DNA of 64,000 nucleotides from Raoultibacter phocaeensis (lineage in GTDB: Bacteria; Actinomycetota; Coriobacteriia; Coriobacteriales; Eggerthellaceae). Shown here one piece after another: positions 7,001 to 15,526 of the stretch. The stretch is taken from the NCBI RefSeq assembly GCF_901411515.1, contig NZ_CABDUX010000002.1, positions 1,674,001-1,738,000 of the forward strand, in the 5' to 3' direction. The stretch's first letter is position 1, and each line of letters starts with the position of its first letter. Both the position numbers and the translations under genes were made by a program. The notes below the pieces were generated by a model, which was not told the origin of the DNA, searched no databases, and saw only the letters and a program-made list of their open reading frames with translations.

Positions 7001-9067
7001 TTAAGCCTCATCGTCTTTCGGAACGGGCGGGAAATACGAGGGGAACGAATCCTCGCTGATCACGTTGCCGTCGGCATCCTTGACGGTACGATAGTTCGTG
7101 ATCGATTTGCCCTCGTCGTCGCTGCCCGACCAATCGCTGTTCACACTTTCAACCGTGCGGTGCGGACTCGTACCCCAGATGCTGATCGTCATGTCGACGC
7201 CGTCGTACTCGGCGGTCACGAGGATGTAGTGGTCGGTATCGTTCGTGAAAATGAGCGTCGGATACTCCCACGATACCGCCGCATCGCGGCCGAGGGGATA
7301 GTTCGGCTGATACAGACTGTGGTTCGAGCGCTCGACGATGGGCAGGCCCGCTTCGTATGCGGCATTGAACACGCCCGTCGCCACGTTGCAGATACCGCCG
7401 CCCGAAGATTTCTCGTACTTGTTGTTCACGATGACGTTGGCTTCCTTGTAGCCCGCCGCTTCGTCGCAGTTGCCCACGATGTCGTTCCAGTTCCAGTTCT
7501 GGCCGGGGGCGATCAGGGAGCCGTTGAGCGTATCGAGGCACAGTTCGATGTTGTATTCGCGGTTCGTGCCGCCGTTCGAACCGTACCCGAGCTTGTAGGA
7601 GGTGATGAGTTCGACCACACCCATGTTCGCTGCATCATCGGCCGTGATCTCGGGCTCCACTTCCGCTTCCTCGAGCACGATCGTCCGATCGCCCGCCTCG
7701 GCCCCGCCGTAGAGCATGTCGCCAAGCGTATGGACGCCTGTTTTGATGTCGGGACCGATACCCATCGTGCCTCCCGTAATGACGGGGGTTCCGCTCGACA
7801 CGTCGAACGTCGCATTGCCCGCGCTACCGTAGCCGACCGAACCCATCTGGCCCTGCAGGCCGTCGTAGGCTTTTGCCGCGTCGATGGAGGGTACGAGTTT
7901 CGCCGCGTCGCCCTCGCCCTCGACGGCAACCGCAGTCCACTCGCCGAGCATGGGAGCCCATATCTGCCACGAATCATCGCCGTAGGCAAACGTGACGGGA
8001 TCGGCGATGGCGGAGGTGATGGAATCGGCGACGGTCTGAGCCTCGTCCGAATCGATGTCGAGCGGGATATCGGTCATCGGAACCTCGAACGAGGTCGTCT
8101 GCTCGCCGAGCAGCATCTTAGTCGCCTTAGGTGCGAACGCCTCGGCATCGACCCTCTCGCCCACTCTCCCCGCCGTCACCGCTGCGACGCCGTCGGCGTT
8201 TATCGTGATGCCGCAGTTCACCATGTTGACTCCGATGGTGTCATCGATCGTCTGCAGCGCGGTTTGAAGCGCCTCTTCGCTGAAATCGACGGTGGCAGGA
8301 AGGTCGACCTGACCGAGCCAGCTCTGCAACCGCTCGCCCGCACCGCTTACCGCATCGTCGAAACCCGAGATGCGCCCGACGCCCATGGCTTCGTCTACGA
8401 GCGCTGCGGCATCGACGGTTGCCCCGAGCTCAGCAGCAGAGAACGACCAGGCAAGAGCCTCGCCCCCCGATTCGGCAGGAGCATCCGCCCCCTCGCCCTC
8501 GCCAGACGCTTCTCCCTCGCCGGAAGCTTCGCCGTCTGCGGGCGCTTCCCCGCTCGTGTCGTTGACCGTGCTTTCGGCGAGACGGGAGACAACCTCGTCG
8601 CTCGGCACGACCCGCACGCTCGAACCCGCAAGCTTGGAATCGAGAGCGGTCTGAAGCGTCTGAGTCGCCTCGGCCTTGTCCATACCGCCGATGTCGACGC
8701 CCTCTATCTTGATGCCGTGATGGACTTTGCCGTCGTTCAACCCGAATTCGAGTCCGACGATAGCCCCGAGAAATACGACGATGACGAGCACCGCGATGAC
8801 GGCGACCTTGGCACCCGAGCGCTTCTTCGGACCGAGATTCATATACGGGTTCGAGCCGGAACCCTTGCGTCCGCCCCTGCCAGAGCGGCGCACGTCGGCC
8901 GGATTCACTACCGGGGCGAACGCACCGGTCTGCTGCCGACGGGGTGCCGGCGCGCCTTGGGGCGGCATGCTCTGAGTGGATTGGGGCTGCTGGCGGGCAT
9001 GGTTGCCTGCGGCGTGGCGGCCGATCGGCTGGTCGTCTTGAGTGCTGGGATCGTTATCAAAAGCCAT
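7001..9067 (-). CDS. VanW-family membrane-anchored cell-wall protein
   Basis: A 688-aa protein. A Pro/Gln/Arg-rich cytoplasmic N-terminus (1-85) precedes one membrane segment (about 86-108) and a large extracellular part. The latter has two peptidoglycan-binding YoaR-type regions broken by an acidic Gly/Ala/Glu linker (about 170-210), then a VanW domain (about 495-630) with the NWNDIVG and SGGGICNVATGVFNAA motifs. VanW domains occur in Gram-positive wall proteins and some glycopeptide-resistance clusters, but their reaction is unknown. No van resistance genes are nearby, so resistance should not be inferred. AGGAG lies nine bases before the start. Confidence 0.88.
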   Translation of the reverse strand: MAFDNDPSTQDDQPIGRHAAGNHARQQPQSTQSMPPQGAPAPRRQQTGAFAPVVNPADVRRSGRGGRKGSGSNPYMNLGPKKRSGAKVAVIAVLVIVVFLGAIVGLEFGLNDGKVHHGIKIEGVDIGGMDKAEATQTLQTALDSKLAGSSVRVVPSDEVVSRLAESTVNDTSGEAPADGEASGEGEASGEGEGADAPAESGGEALAWSFSAAELGATVDAAALVDEAMGVGRISGFDDAVSGAGERLQSWLGQVDLPATVDFSEEALQTALQTIDDTIGVNMVNCGITINADGVAAVTAGRVGERVDAEAFAPKATKMLLGEQTTSFEVPMTDIPLDIDSDEAQTVADSITSAIADPVTFAYGDDSWQIWAPMLGEWTAVAVEGEGDAAKLVPSIDAAKAYDGLQGQMGSVGYGSAGNATFDVSSGTPVITGGTMGIGPDIKTGVHTLGDMLYGGAEAGDRTIVLEEAEVEPEITADDAANMGVVELITSYKLGYGSNGGTNREYNIELCLDTLNGSLIAPGQNWNWNDIVGNCDEAAGYKEANVIVNNKYEKSSGGGICNVATGVFNAAYEAGLPIVERSNHSLYQPNYPLGRDAAVSWEYPTLIFTNDTDHYILVTAEYDGVDMTISIWGTSPHRTVESVNSDWSGSDDEGKSITNYRTVKDADGNVISEDSFPSYFPPVPKDDEA

Positions 9068-9076
9068 AATAAGTGC

Positions 9077-9205
9077 TCCTGGTGCGATTAATCTACGTTC
9101 GTGCCATCATACAACAGGTCATCGCGGGGGGCAAAGATTACACATTCGCTCCTAGGAATATCCCCGAAACAACGTATTGCATAGCGAAGGCAATCCCTAT
9201 ACAAT
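9077..9205 (+). promoter_or_regulatory. promoter region of riboflavin transport operon
   Basis: TTGCAT (9177-9182) and TACAAT (9200-9205), spaced 17 bp, would start transcription near 9212, just before the riboswitch. The stretch before it separates the divergent VanW gene. Confidence 0.6.
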
Positions 9206-9224
9206 ACGTGCCATGAATTCTGTT

Positions 9225-9393
9225 TCAGGGCGAGGTGCAATTCCTCACTGGCGGTAATTCGGCGGTCTGCGCAAGCAGTACCAAGCCGAGAGTCCGCGAC
9301 CCCGCAGATCGCGCTTCCGAAAAATGCAAGCGCAGATGGCGGGCTGATTCTGGTGAGATTCCAGAACCAACGGTCATAGTCCGGATGGAAGAG
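9225..9393 (+). promoter_or_regulatory. FMN riboswitch (RFN element)
   Basis: The conserved RFN blocks are readable in order: CAGGGCGAGGTGCAATTCC, CACTGGCGGTAAT, GAGAGTCCGCGACC, TGGTGAGATTCCAGAACC, and GGTCATAGTCCGGATGGAAG. It binds flavin mononucleotide and lies in the leader of ribU, so riboflavin import should fall when FMN is plentiful. A terminator hairpin follows about 55 nt on. Confidence 0.96.
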
Positions 9394-9447
9394 GCAGAGC
9401 TTGTACGGTTCATCGTCGTTGTACGATGGCCATGCAAACCCGAGAAG

Positions 9448-9485
9448 CCTGTATGAAGAAGAATTCGTACAGGTTCGTTTCTTTT
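9448..9485 (+). terminator. riboswitch-controlled terminator before ribU
   Basis: A 10-bp stem (CCTGTATGAA with TTCGTACAGG) and 6-nt loop are followed by TTCGTTTCTTTT. Placed between the FMN aptamer and the ribU start, it is the expected expression platform. Confidence 0.8.
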
Positions 9486-9540
9486 CTGGGCCCGGAATCG
9501 ACACCTGCCTGACTGGGGCCTGCACGAGAAAGGGTTTGGT

Positions 9541-10128
9541 ATGGCAGAGCAAGCGAACGACTATCAGTTTACCAACACGAATAAATGGGAGACACGCCAG
9601 CTCGTAACGATGGCGCTTCTGTGCGCGATCGGCGTGCTGCTTTCCTTCATCGAGTTTCCGTTGCTTCCGGGAGCAACCTGGCTCAAGTACGACGCGTCAG
9701 CGATGCCCGCCATGGTCGTCGGCTTCGCATACGGGCCGGTTGCGGGCGTTTCGGTCGGCATCATCGGCGCAATCATCCACGGCATCATGCTCGGCGATTT
9801 CTCAGGTGCGGTCATGAACATCATCGTCGTCACCTTCTACATCCTGCCCGCAGCGCTCATCTACAAGAAAAAGCACTCCATGAAAGGCGCGGTCGTCGCC
9901 CTCGTGGTCGGTTCGCTGTGCGCCACCGTGGGGGCGATCCTTGGGAACCTCATCATCACACCTGCATGGCTCGGCGTGCCTCTCGATGCGGTCATCGCGA
10001 TGATCATTCCCATCCTCACACCGTTCAACCTGCTCAAAGCGCTTTTGAATTCGGTGCTCACCCTTATCGTGTACAAGAGCATCTCAAATCTCATCACGCC
10101 GAAGAAAAAGCAGGTTCGAGGCAGGTAA
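9541..10128 (+). CDS. ribU: ECF transporter riboflavin-specific S component RibU
   Basis: A 195-aa membrane protein that binds riboflavin and, with EcfA1-EcfA2-EcfT, imports it. It has about six hydrophobic helices with the small, Gly-rich loops usual for RibU (LSFIEFPLLPGATWLKYD near the N-terminus, FAYGPVAGVSVGIIGAIIHG in the middle). The length fits the family. The FMN riboswitch upstream makes riboflavin the clear substrate. The general energising module follows in the same direction, so here the S component and module appear to form one operon; in many Gram-positives they are unlinked. Confidence 0.95.
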   Translation: MAEQANDYQFTNTNKWETRQLVTMALLCAIGVLLSFIEFPLLPGATWLKYDASAMPAMVVGFAYGPVAGVSVGIIGAIIHGIMLGDFSGAVMNIIVVTFYILPAALIYKKKHSMKGAVVALVVGSLCATVGAILGNLIITPAWLGVPLDAVIAMIIPILTPFNLLKALLNSVLTLIVYKSISNLITPKKKQVRGR

Positions 10129-10182
10129 TCCGGCTGCGTCCGCGTGGCAAACGGACCCGAACATCAGAGAAAGACAGGCTGC

Positions 10183-11004
10183 ATGATCGAATTCGAACAT
10201 ACCGGTTTCACCTACGACGGCGATGCGTTCGTACTCGAAGGCATCGAGCTTTCGATTCCCCAAGGGCAGTTCGTCTGCATCCTCGGCGGCAACGGGTCGG
10301 GCAAATCGACGCTCGCGAAGCACATCAACGCGCTGCTCGTGCCCGACGAAGGCAGCGTCACCGTACTCGGACACGATACGCGCGACGAGACGGCCACGTA
10401 CCTCATCCGCAGCAATGCGGGCATGGTGTTCCAAAACCCCGATGATCAGCTTGTGGCGAGCCTCATCGAAAACGATGTGGCATTCGGACCCGAGAATCTC
10501 GGCGTGCCGACCCGGGAGCTGCGCGACCGCGTGACGCTCTCGCTCGACGAAGTGGGGTTGCAGGGCTTCGAAAAGCACGAGACCAACGCGCTTTCGGGCG
10601 GACAGAAGCAGCGTGTGGCCATAGCGGGCGTACTTGCCATGAACCCCGAAATCCTCATTCTCGACGAAGCGTCCGCCATGCTCGACCCCCGCGGCAGGCG
10701 CGGGCTCATGCGCGTGTGCAAAGAGCTCAATGCTCGCGGCATGACCATAGTCATGATCACCCATTTCATGGAAGAGGCGGGCCTCGCCGACCGCGTGGTC
10801 GTGCTCGACAAGGGCACGGTCGCCCTCGACGGGACGCCCGGCGAGGTGCTCACGCAGACAGAACGACTCGAACATCTGAACCTCGACGTGCCGTTCGCCT
10901 GCGAGCTTTCGCGCGAACTCCAAAAGCGCGGCGTACCCGTATCCACCCATGTAGACGACAAGAGCCTAAAGGAGGAGCTGTGCCAATTGCTTTCGAACAG
11001 GTAA
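10183..11004 (+). CDS. ecfA1: ECF transporter ATPase EcfA1
   Basis: A 273-aa ABC ATPase of the energy-coupling-factor module. Walker A is GGNGSGKST, the signature is LSGGQKQRVAIA, and Walker B is ILILDEAS followed by AMLDPRGRRGL. The start MIEFEHTGFTYDG at 10183 is preferred because the family alignment begins there; an upstream in-frame ATG at 10144 would add 13 unlikely residues. It follows ribU by 54 bp and overlaps ecfA2 by 25 bp, consistent with translational coupling. It pairs with EcfA2 to hydrolyse ATP for vitamin uptake. Confidence 0.93.
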   Translation: MIEFEHTGFTYDGDAFVLEGIELSIPQGQFVCILGGNGSGKSTLAKHINALLVPDEGSVTVLGHDTRDETATYLIRSNAGMVFQNPDDQLVASLIENDVAFGPENLGVPTRELRDRVTLSLDEVGLQGFEKHETNALSGGQKQRVAIAGVLAMNPEILILDEASAMLDPRGRRGLMRVCKELNARGMTIVMITHFMEEAGLADRVVVLDKGTVALDGTPGEVLTQTERLEHLNLDVPFACELSRELQKRGVPVSTHVDDKSLKEELCQLLSNR

Positions 11005-12164
11005 GCTACTCGTATTCGGCGCCAGCCAAGAAAAAGCGCGGGAAGAAGCGCGCATCGGGCGAACCCGCCCTCACGCCTTCGCCCGATGCGTCGGCAGCCT
11101 CCGCCGGAGAACCATCGCCCGATGCCGCCCCGCGCGCCGCCGACGCATCAGCTTCAGGCATCGCCCCGTGCGCCGCCGACGCGGCAGCCGCCCTCGCAGC
11201 CGATACGCCAAAGCCGCTCTGGGGCAACCCCGAGGGCAAGCAGTGGGCTCTCTGCAATATCACGTTCACCTTGGAAGACGGCGAGTTCTTCGGCATCGCG
11301 GGGCACACGGGAAGCGGCAAGAGCACGCTCATCCAGCACATGAACGGCCTCATCCACCCCACTTCGGGTCGCGTGCTCGTCGACGGAATCGACATCGCCG
11401 ACAAGAAGGCGGCAGCGGCGGCTCGCAGCAACGTAGGCGTCGTGTTTCAGTATCCCGAGCATCAGTTGTTTGCGGCGACCGTGTACGACGATGTGGCGTT
11501 CGGACCGCGCAACATGGGGCTTTCGTCAGACGAAGTCGATGCGCGCGTACGCGAATCGCTCGCTCAGGTGTCGCTTGATTTTGACGAGATCGGCGAGAAG
11601 AGCCCCTTCGAGCTCTCGGGCGGCCAGCAGCGGCGTGTCGCGTTTGCAGGTGTCCTTGCCATGCGGCCTTCGAAGCTCATCTTGGACGAGCCGGTTGCGG
11701 GCCTCGATCCCGCAGCGCGCGCCGATTTCCTCAACCTTATCGCCGAACTGCATACAAGCGGCCTCACCGTCGTAATGGTTTCTCACACGATGGACGACCT
11801 CGCGCGCTACTGCGACCGCATCCTCGTTTTAAAAGAGGGATCGACGTTCGCGCTCGGCACACCCGAAGAGGTGTTTTCCCATGCCGCCGAACTACGGGAA
11901 ATCGGCCTCGGGGTGCCTTCTGCGCAAAAGCTCGCGAACGACCTCAAGGATGCCGGCATCGGCCTGAACGGAAGGCTCTACGACACCGCGTCGCTCGCCG
12001 ATGCACTCGCGACGCTATACCGCAAGGCCGGGGAGGAGCCTGCGGGGGCGGATCGCGTAGCCGACGCTGCGACGTCTCATCCCTCGTCGTCCGAAGCGAG
12101 CAAAGCAGACGCATCGACCGCAAACGCCCCCGGCGAAGGGAATGGGGAGCCGTGCCCGAAATAG
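10980..12164 (+). CDS. ecfA2: ECF transporter ATPase EcfA2 with low-complexity insert
   Basis: A 394-aa ABC ATPase, the partner of EcfA1. The GTG at 10980 follows AAAGGAGG. The first strand (PIAFEQVSYSYSAP) is cut off from the rest of the nucleotide-binding fold by a Lys-rich then Ala/Pro/Asp/Ser-rich insert (about residues 15-78). The family sequence resumes at WALCNITFTLEDG. Walker A GHTGSGKST is at 108-116; signature LSGGQQRRVAFAG and Walker B KLILDEPVAGLDP follow. A second Ala/Ser/Asp-rich tail ends the protein. EcfA2 is usually about 285 aa, so about 110 residues are extra. The catalytic motifs are intact. Confidence 0.92.
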   Translation: MPIAFEQVSYSYSAPAKKKRGKKRASGEPALTPSPDASAASAGEPSPDAAPRAADASASGIAPCAADAAAALAADTPKPLWGNPEGKQWALCNITFTLEDGEFFGIAGHTGSGKSTLIQHMNGLIHPTSGRVLVDGIDIADKKAAAAARSNVGVVFQYPEHQLFAATVYDDVAFGPRNMGLSSDEVDARVRESLAQVSLDFDEIGEKSPFELSGGQQRRVAFAGVLAMRPSKLILDEPVAGLDPAARADFLNLIAELHTSGLTVVMVSHTMDDLARYCDRILVLKEGSTFALGTPEEVFSHAAELREIGLGVPSAQKLANDLKDAGIGLNGRLYDTASLADALATLYRKAGEEPAGADRVADAATSHPSSSEASKADASTANAPGEGNGEPCPK

Positions 12165-12958
12165 CCATGTTCGGAAAATACTGGCCGGGATCGAGCCCCA
12201 TCCACCGCATGGACCCGCGCGCGAAGCTACTGCTTTCGCTCGCGGTCATGGTGATCATCTTCGTCGCCCAGACGTTCTGGGGACTCGCGGTGTGCGCGGT
12301 GTTCACAGCAGCGCTCTTCATCATCGCGAAGATACCGCTTGCCAAAGCAGTACGATCGATCGCTCCGCTCGCTTTCATCCTCGTGTTCACCGCGCTCTTG
12401 AACGTATTCTTCGTCCAAGGCGGAACCGTATACTTCGAATGGTGGATCATCCGCATCAGCGAAGCGGGTCTCGTGCAGGCGGCTTTCATCGCTGTGCGCT
12501 TGTTCTTGCTGCTGCTCAGCATGAGCCTGCTTACGCTCACCACCGCCACGCTCGACATCACCGATGCGTTCGAGTACCTTTTGAAACCCTTCGCCCGCAT
12601 CGGCGTGCCCGCCCACGAGCTCTCGATGATCATGGGCATCGCGCTGAGGTTCCTGCCCCAGTTCGCAAGCGAGCTGCAAACGGTATACCGCGCCCAGATA
12701 AGCCGAGGCGCAACGTTTTCGCAAGGCCCGTTCAAAGGCGGTGTGCGCATGTTGACGTCGCTCATGATACCGCTGTTTACGAGCGCGTTTCGCCATGCGG
12801 AAACGCTGTCGCTCGCCATGGATGCACGCTGCTATCACGGCGGACCCGGGCGTACGCGCCTAAAACCCTTGCGCTACGGTCCGCTCGACCGCAACGCTGT
12901 CGTCGTGCTCGCCTTCATGCTCGCCGCGGTGTTCGCGACAAATTTCATTCCGCACTGA
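12152..12958 (+). CDS. ecfT: ECF transporter transmembrane component EcfT
   Basis: A 268-aa integral membrane scaffold that couples the two ATPases to S components. It starts with GTG at 12152, overlapping ecfA2 by 13 bp, after GAAGGGAATGGGG. The N-terminal MDPRAKLLLSLAVM, the hydrophobic helices and the C-terminal AMDARCYHGGPGRTRL stretch match EcfT; the usual ARG motif reads ARC here. It completes ribU-ecfA1-ecfA2-ecfT and could also serve S components encoded elsewhere. Confidence 0.93.
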   Translation: MPEIAMFGKYWPGSSPIHRMDPRAKLLLSLAVMVIIFVAQTFWGLAVCAVFTAALFIIAKIPLAKAVRSIAPLAFILVFTALLNVFFVQGGTVYFEWWIIRISEAGLVQAAFIAVRLFLLLLSMSLLTLTTATLDITDAFEYLLKPFARIGVPAHELSMIMGIALRFLPQFASELQTVYRAQISRGATFSQGPFKGGVRMLTSLMIPLFTSAFRHAETLSLAMDARCYHGGPGRTRLKPLRYGPLDRNAVVVLAFMLAAVFATNFIPH

Positions 12959-12966
12959 CAAGCGTC

Positions 12967-12997
12967 TCAGCTGACCGAAAGGCAGCTGAGCGCCTTT
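12967..12997 (+). terminator. terminator of ribU-ecf operon
   Basis: CTCAGCTG / CAGCTGAG stem, extended by GCG/CGC, starts 9 bp past the ecfT stop and is followed by CTTTGA. The T-run is short. Confidence 0.55.
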
Positions 12998-13123
12998 GAT
13001 CGCTGGGCACGGCAAGCACCATCGGACTAAAACCGACCGCCGATGCGCTGCGCAGCCCGCATGGCTGATCGATCTACCGACAAGGCAGCTGCCGCCGCAG
13101 CGCCTCACCGAGAAAGGAACGAC

Positions 13124-13537
13124 ATGACCGGAAACGAACAGGTACTCGACTATCTCACCAACATTCCCGCCTGGTATCTCGCCACCTGCGAGGGAGATCA
13201 GCCCCACGTGCGACCGTTCAGCTTCGCAGCCGAGCAGGATGGCAAGATCTGGTTCTGCACCGCCACAACCAAAGACGTGTACCGCGAACTCGAAGCAAAC
13301 CCCAAGTTCGAGCTTTCCGGCTGGCATCCCGGACACGGCTGGATCATCCTACGCGGCATGGCAGGACTCGAGGATAAAGCCAACGCCGATGTGAGGCGCG
13401 CGGGCTACGAGCACATGTGCGGCCTCGGTGAAACGTACGAGAACGAAAACGATCCCGTTCTCACGTTCTTCTCGGTCGAAGAACCCCAAGCCTGGATGTG
13501 CGACATAGACGGCAGCTGGGTACCCATCGAGTTCTAG
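13124..13537 (+). CDS. pyridoxamine 5'-phosphate oxidase-fold flavin-binding protein
   Basis: A 137-aa protein with the split-barrel fold of PNPOx-like flavoproteins: LTNIPAWYLATCEGDQPHVRPFSF, then GKIWFCTATTKDVYRELEANP. Such proteins bind FMN or F420 and reduce or shield small molecules. It is a short single-domain form, common in anaerobes, without the residues needed to call it a true pyridoxine oxidase. AGAAAGGAAC precedes the ATG at 13124. It lies 165 bp after ecfT, past a probable terminator. Co-location with riboflavin import is suggestive only. Confidence 0.82.
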   Translation: MTGNEQVLDYLTNIPAWYLATCEGDQPHVRPFSFAAEQDGKIWFCTATTKDVYRELEANPKFELSGWHPGHGWIILRGMAGLEDKANADVRRAGYEHMCGLGETYENENDPVLTFFSVEEPQAWMCDIDGSWVPIEF

Positions 13538-13634
13538 GGAAATGGCCTGTGGCGCCAATGGGACGCCCGACGTCTGCGGGACGTCGCTTCGTTATGCCGA
13601 AATGTATCGATAACACGGTTTTGCGCGAATACGG

Positions 13635-13832
13635 CCCTCGGATGGCGGCGAACCGCAGCTTTGCGAGGACCAGACGGGTTTCCGCCGCTTTCGGGTGCGA
13701 ATCGGCTTGCCAAAACGCCTAATCGCGGTTCGCTAAGTCTAACAAAATGCCGACAACGGGGCATTCGGAGGCGTTTTTGCAGCGCAAAGCAGCGGTTCGC
13801 CGCCATTTCGGGACGGTTTTCTGACGAAACCT
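13635..13832. repeat. ~200-bp direct repeat, left copy
   Basis: From CCCTCGGATGGCGG to GACGAAACC this stretch matches 15126-15322 at roughly 85-90% by eye, in the same orientation, flanking the nuclease gene. Inside both copies AAAACGCCT pairs with AGGCGTTTT, a conserved hairpin. No coding sequence is supported. Confidence 0.85.
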
Positions 13833-13842
13833 CGGCAGGCGG

Positions 13843-13954
13843 CCTTACCCGAGCCTGCAGTTCAATGAGCAGCCTTAGCCCGAACTTGCAGGGCATTAAC
13901 CAAACCTTACACATTTTGCACCTAAACCTTACAGCTACGATGCCTCAACCTTAC
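13843..13954. repeat. CCTTAC motif array upstream of nuclease gene
   Basis: CCTTA(C/G) occurs at 13843, 13873, 13905, 13927 and 13949. The last three are exactly 22 bp apart and sit in longer similar units (AACCTTAC, then ATTTTGCACCT or a variant). This stretch is much more AT-rich than its surroundings. Confidence 0.6.
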
Positions 13955-14052
13955 CTATTTTACACCTAGAGTATACATGTGATTTTTGTATTCCCCCAGT
14001 TCAATAACTAATTTTTAACCTTTCCAGTGTTGTTCCATGGTAGCCTTTCGCC

Positions 14053-15030
14053 ATGACGATTATCCTCTGCGACATATCTGCCCTTGAGTTCTGGCGCTAC
14101 GACTGCTCCACGACGCAGCGGCGACTCGTCCACGGGGGTGCGCTCCGAAAGAACTCCTCGACATTCACCAAGCCAGACGGCGAGCAGATCGAAACGCTCA
14201 TACACACTGGGTTTTCTTTTCTCTCTGAACCGATCCACGTGCTCGTACCAAATGCAGCGGCCCGCACGAGGAACGCCCGGGTACGCTGCCACGTCAGGCC
14301 CGCACAACTCCCCCGTAATGCCTTTGTCCAGATCGCCGAAGATGTCTTCGTTTGCCGATCGGAGCTGAGCTTCATCCAGCGAGCACGCAATCAGTCACTC
14401 GCCCTCGAAGTGCTCGACGGATTGGAGCTCTGCGGGACCTATCGCCGGACGGTTGGCAGTCGACCGACCGTGTATCAGGTGCATCCAGTTACAAGCGCCG
14501 CCGAGCTCGCCTCGTTCGCCGCGAAAGTCGGCAGCATGTACGGAGCCTCTGCGGCGCGGCAGGCCCTCCGCTATATCAGAGATGGATCCGAGTCGCCAAT
14601 GGAATCCGTGCTCGTCGTGCTCTTTTGCTTTCCCGTGCGCCTCGGCGGCTACGGTCTCCCCCTGCCTGACCTCAACTTCAGGATACCCACGTCCGATTCG
14701 GCGAGAAAAGTGACGGGAAGAAGCGAATTTCGCTGCGACTTGTTCTGGCCCGAAGCCAAGCTGGTCGTTGAGTACGATGGACACGGGAGTCACGACGAGC
14801 TAAAGAACCGATCGAACGATGGGTCGAGGCATGCCGCCCTCGTCAGCATGGGATTCCAGACACTCCGAATCACAAGCGAGAATGTGAAGAATGTAAGGGA
14901 GCTTGACGCAATCGCCGCCTCGATAGCCAAGAAGCTCGGTATCCGGACACGGCCCACGGAACGCGATTGGTCCGCAAAGAAAGATCAATTGAGAAACGAA
15001 ATACTCCCCTGGAAGATCCCTTTGCCATAG
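14053..15030 (+). CDS. PD-(D/E)XK-like (DUF559/Vsr-type) endonuclease-domain protein
   Basis: A 325-aa cytoplasmic protein. The N-terminal two-thirds (1-170) matches nothing I recognise. The C-terminal part has the order Glu184 (SPMESVL), Asp229 (FRCDLFWPEAKL), Glu240 in VVEYDGHGSH, then a helix with RH and GFQTLRIT. This is the usual layout of DUF559/Vsr-type restriction-fold nucleases. No clear ribosome-binding site precedes the ATG. Direct repeats flank the gene, and its upstream DNA is AT-rich, suggesting a horizontally moved cassette. Related actinobacterial proteins are often linked to toxin-antitoxin or phage defence, but no partner gene is seen here, so that role is speculative. Confidence 0.7.
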   Translation: MTIILCDISALEFWRYDCSTTQRRLVHGGALRKNSSTFTKPDGEQIETLIHTGFSFLSEPIHVLVPNAAARTRNARVRCHVRPAQLPRNAFVQIAEDVFVCRSELSFIQRARNQSLALEVLDGLELCGTYRRTVGSRPTVYQVHPVTSAAELASFAAKVGSMYGASAARQALRYIRDGSESPMESVLVVLFCFPVRLGGYGLPLPDLNFRIPTSDSARKVTGRSEFRCDLFWPEAKLVVEYDGHGSHDELKNRSNDGSRHAALVSMGFQTLRITSENVKNVRELDAIAASIAKKLGIRTRPTERDWSAKKDQLRNEILPWKIPLP

Positions 15031-15125
15031 GGAACACTATTCCCAAGAGGGCCTTGTTCGGCTAGCCTTCCTTACGTGCTCATGGCTCCTTTTTTGCCGA
15101 TAAGCGGGTTTCCGCGTCCTAACGA

Positions 15126-15322
15126 CCCTCGGATGGCGGGGAACCGCAGCTTGGGAAGACCAGACGGGTTTCCGCCGCTTGCGAGTGCGAATCGGCTTGC
15201 CAAAACGCCTAATCGCGGTTCGCCGCATCTAACAAAACGCCGCCGACGGGGCAATCGGAGGCGTTTTTTGCAGCGCAAAGCGACGGTTTGCCGCCATTTT
15301 GGGACGGTTTTCCGACGAAACC
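15126..15322. repeat. ~200-bp direct repeat, right copy
   Basis: Second copy of the repeat at 13635-13832, same orientation, 96 bp after the nuclease gene stop. It keeps the AAAACGCC / GGCGTTTT hairpin. Confidence 0.85.
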
Positions 15323-15377
15323 GCGGTCGGCGGGCGGCACAAGCTCGAAGGACGACTTAGTTTCGACGGAGAGTGGA

Positions 15378-15480
15378 GTTTGGCAGGAGGTTTTAGCCTG
15401 GCAGCCAATGGGGTTTGGCGGGCGGCGTGAATCCGACAGCTTATGGGTTTGGCGGAAAGCTTCAGTTAGCCGACCCTTGG
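15378..15480. repeat. GTTTGGC-core repeats, ~35-bp period
   Basis: GTTTGGC(A/G)G occurs at 15378, 15413 and 15447. Each unit of 34-35 bp ends in (A/T)TGGG, with a variable middle. Three units only; no gene lies in 15323-15526. Confidence 0.5.
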
Positions 15481-15526
15481 GACTCAACGGTCGGCGAAAC
15501 TCAAACGAACAGCAGCGATTCAGACC

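Noticed and set aside
7001-9067. Vancomycin-resistance gene, suggested by the VanW domain
   Set aside because: No vanA/H/X/R/S-type genes are adjacent; VanW domains are common in ordinary wall proteins.
13843-15480. Short periodic repeats considered as a CRISPR array
   Set aside because: Only three to five very short cores, irregular spacers and no cas genes.
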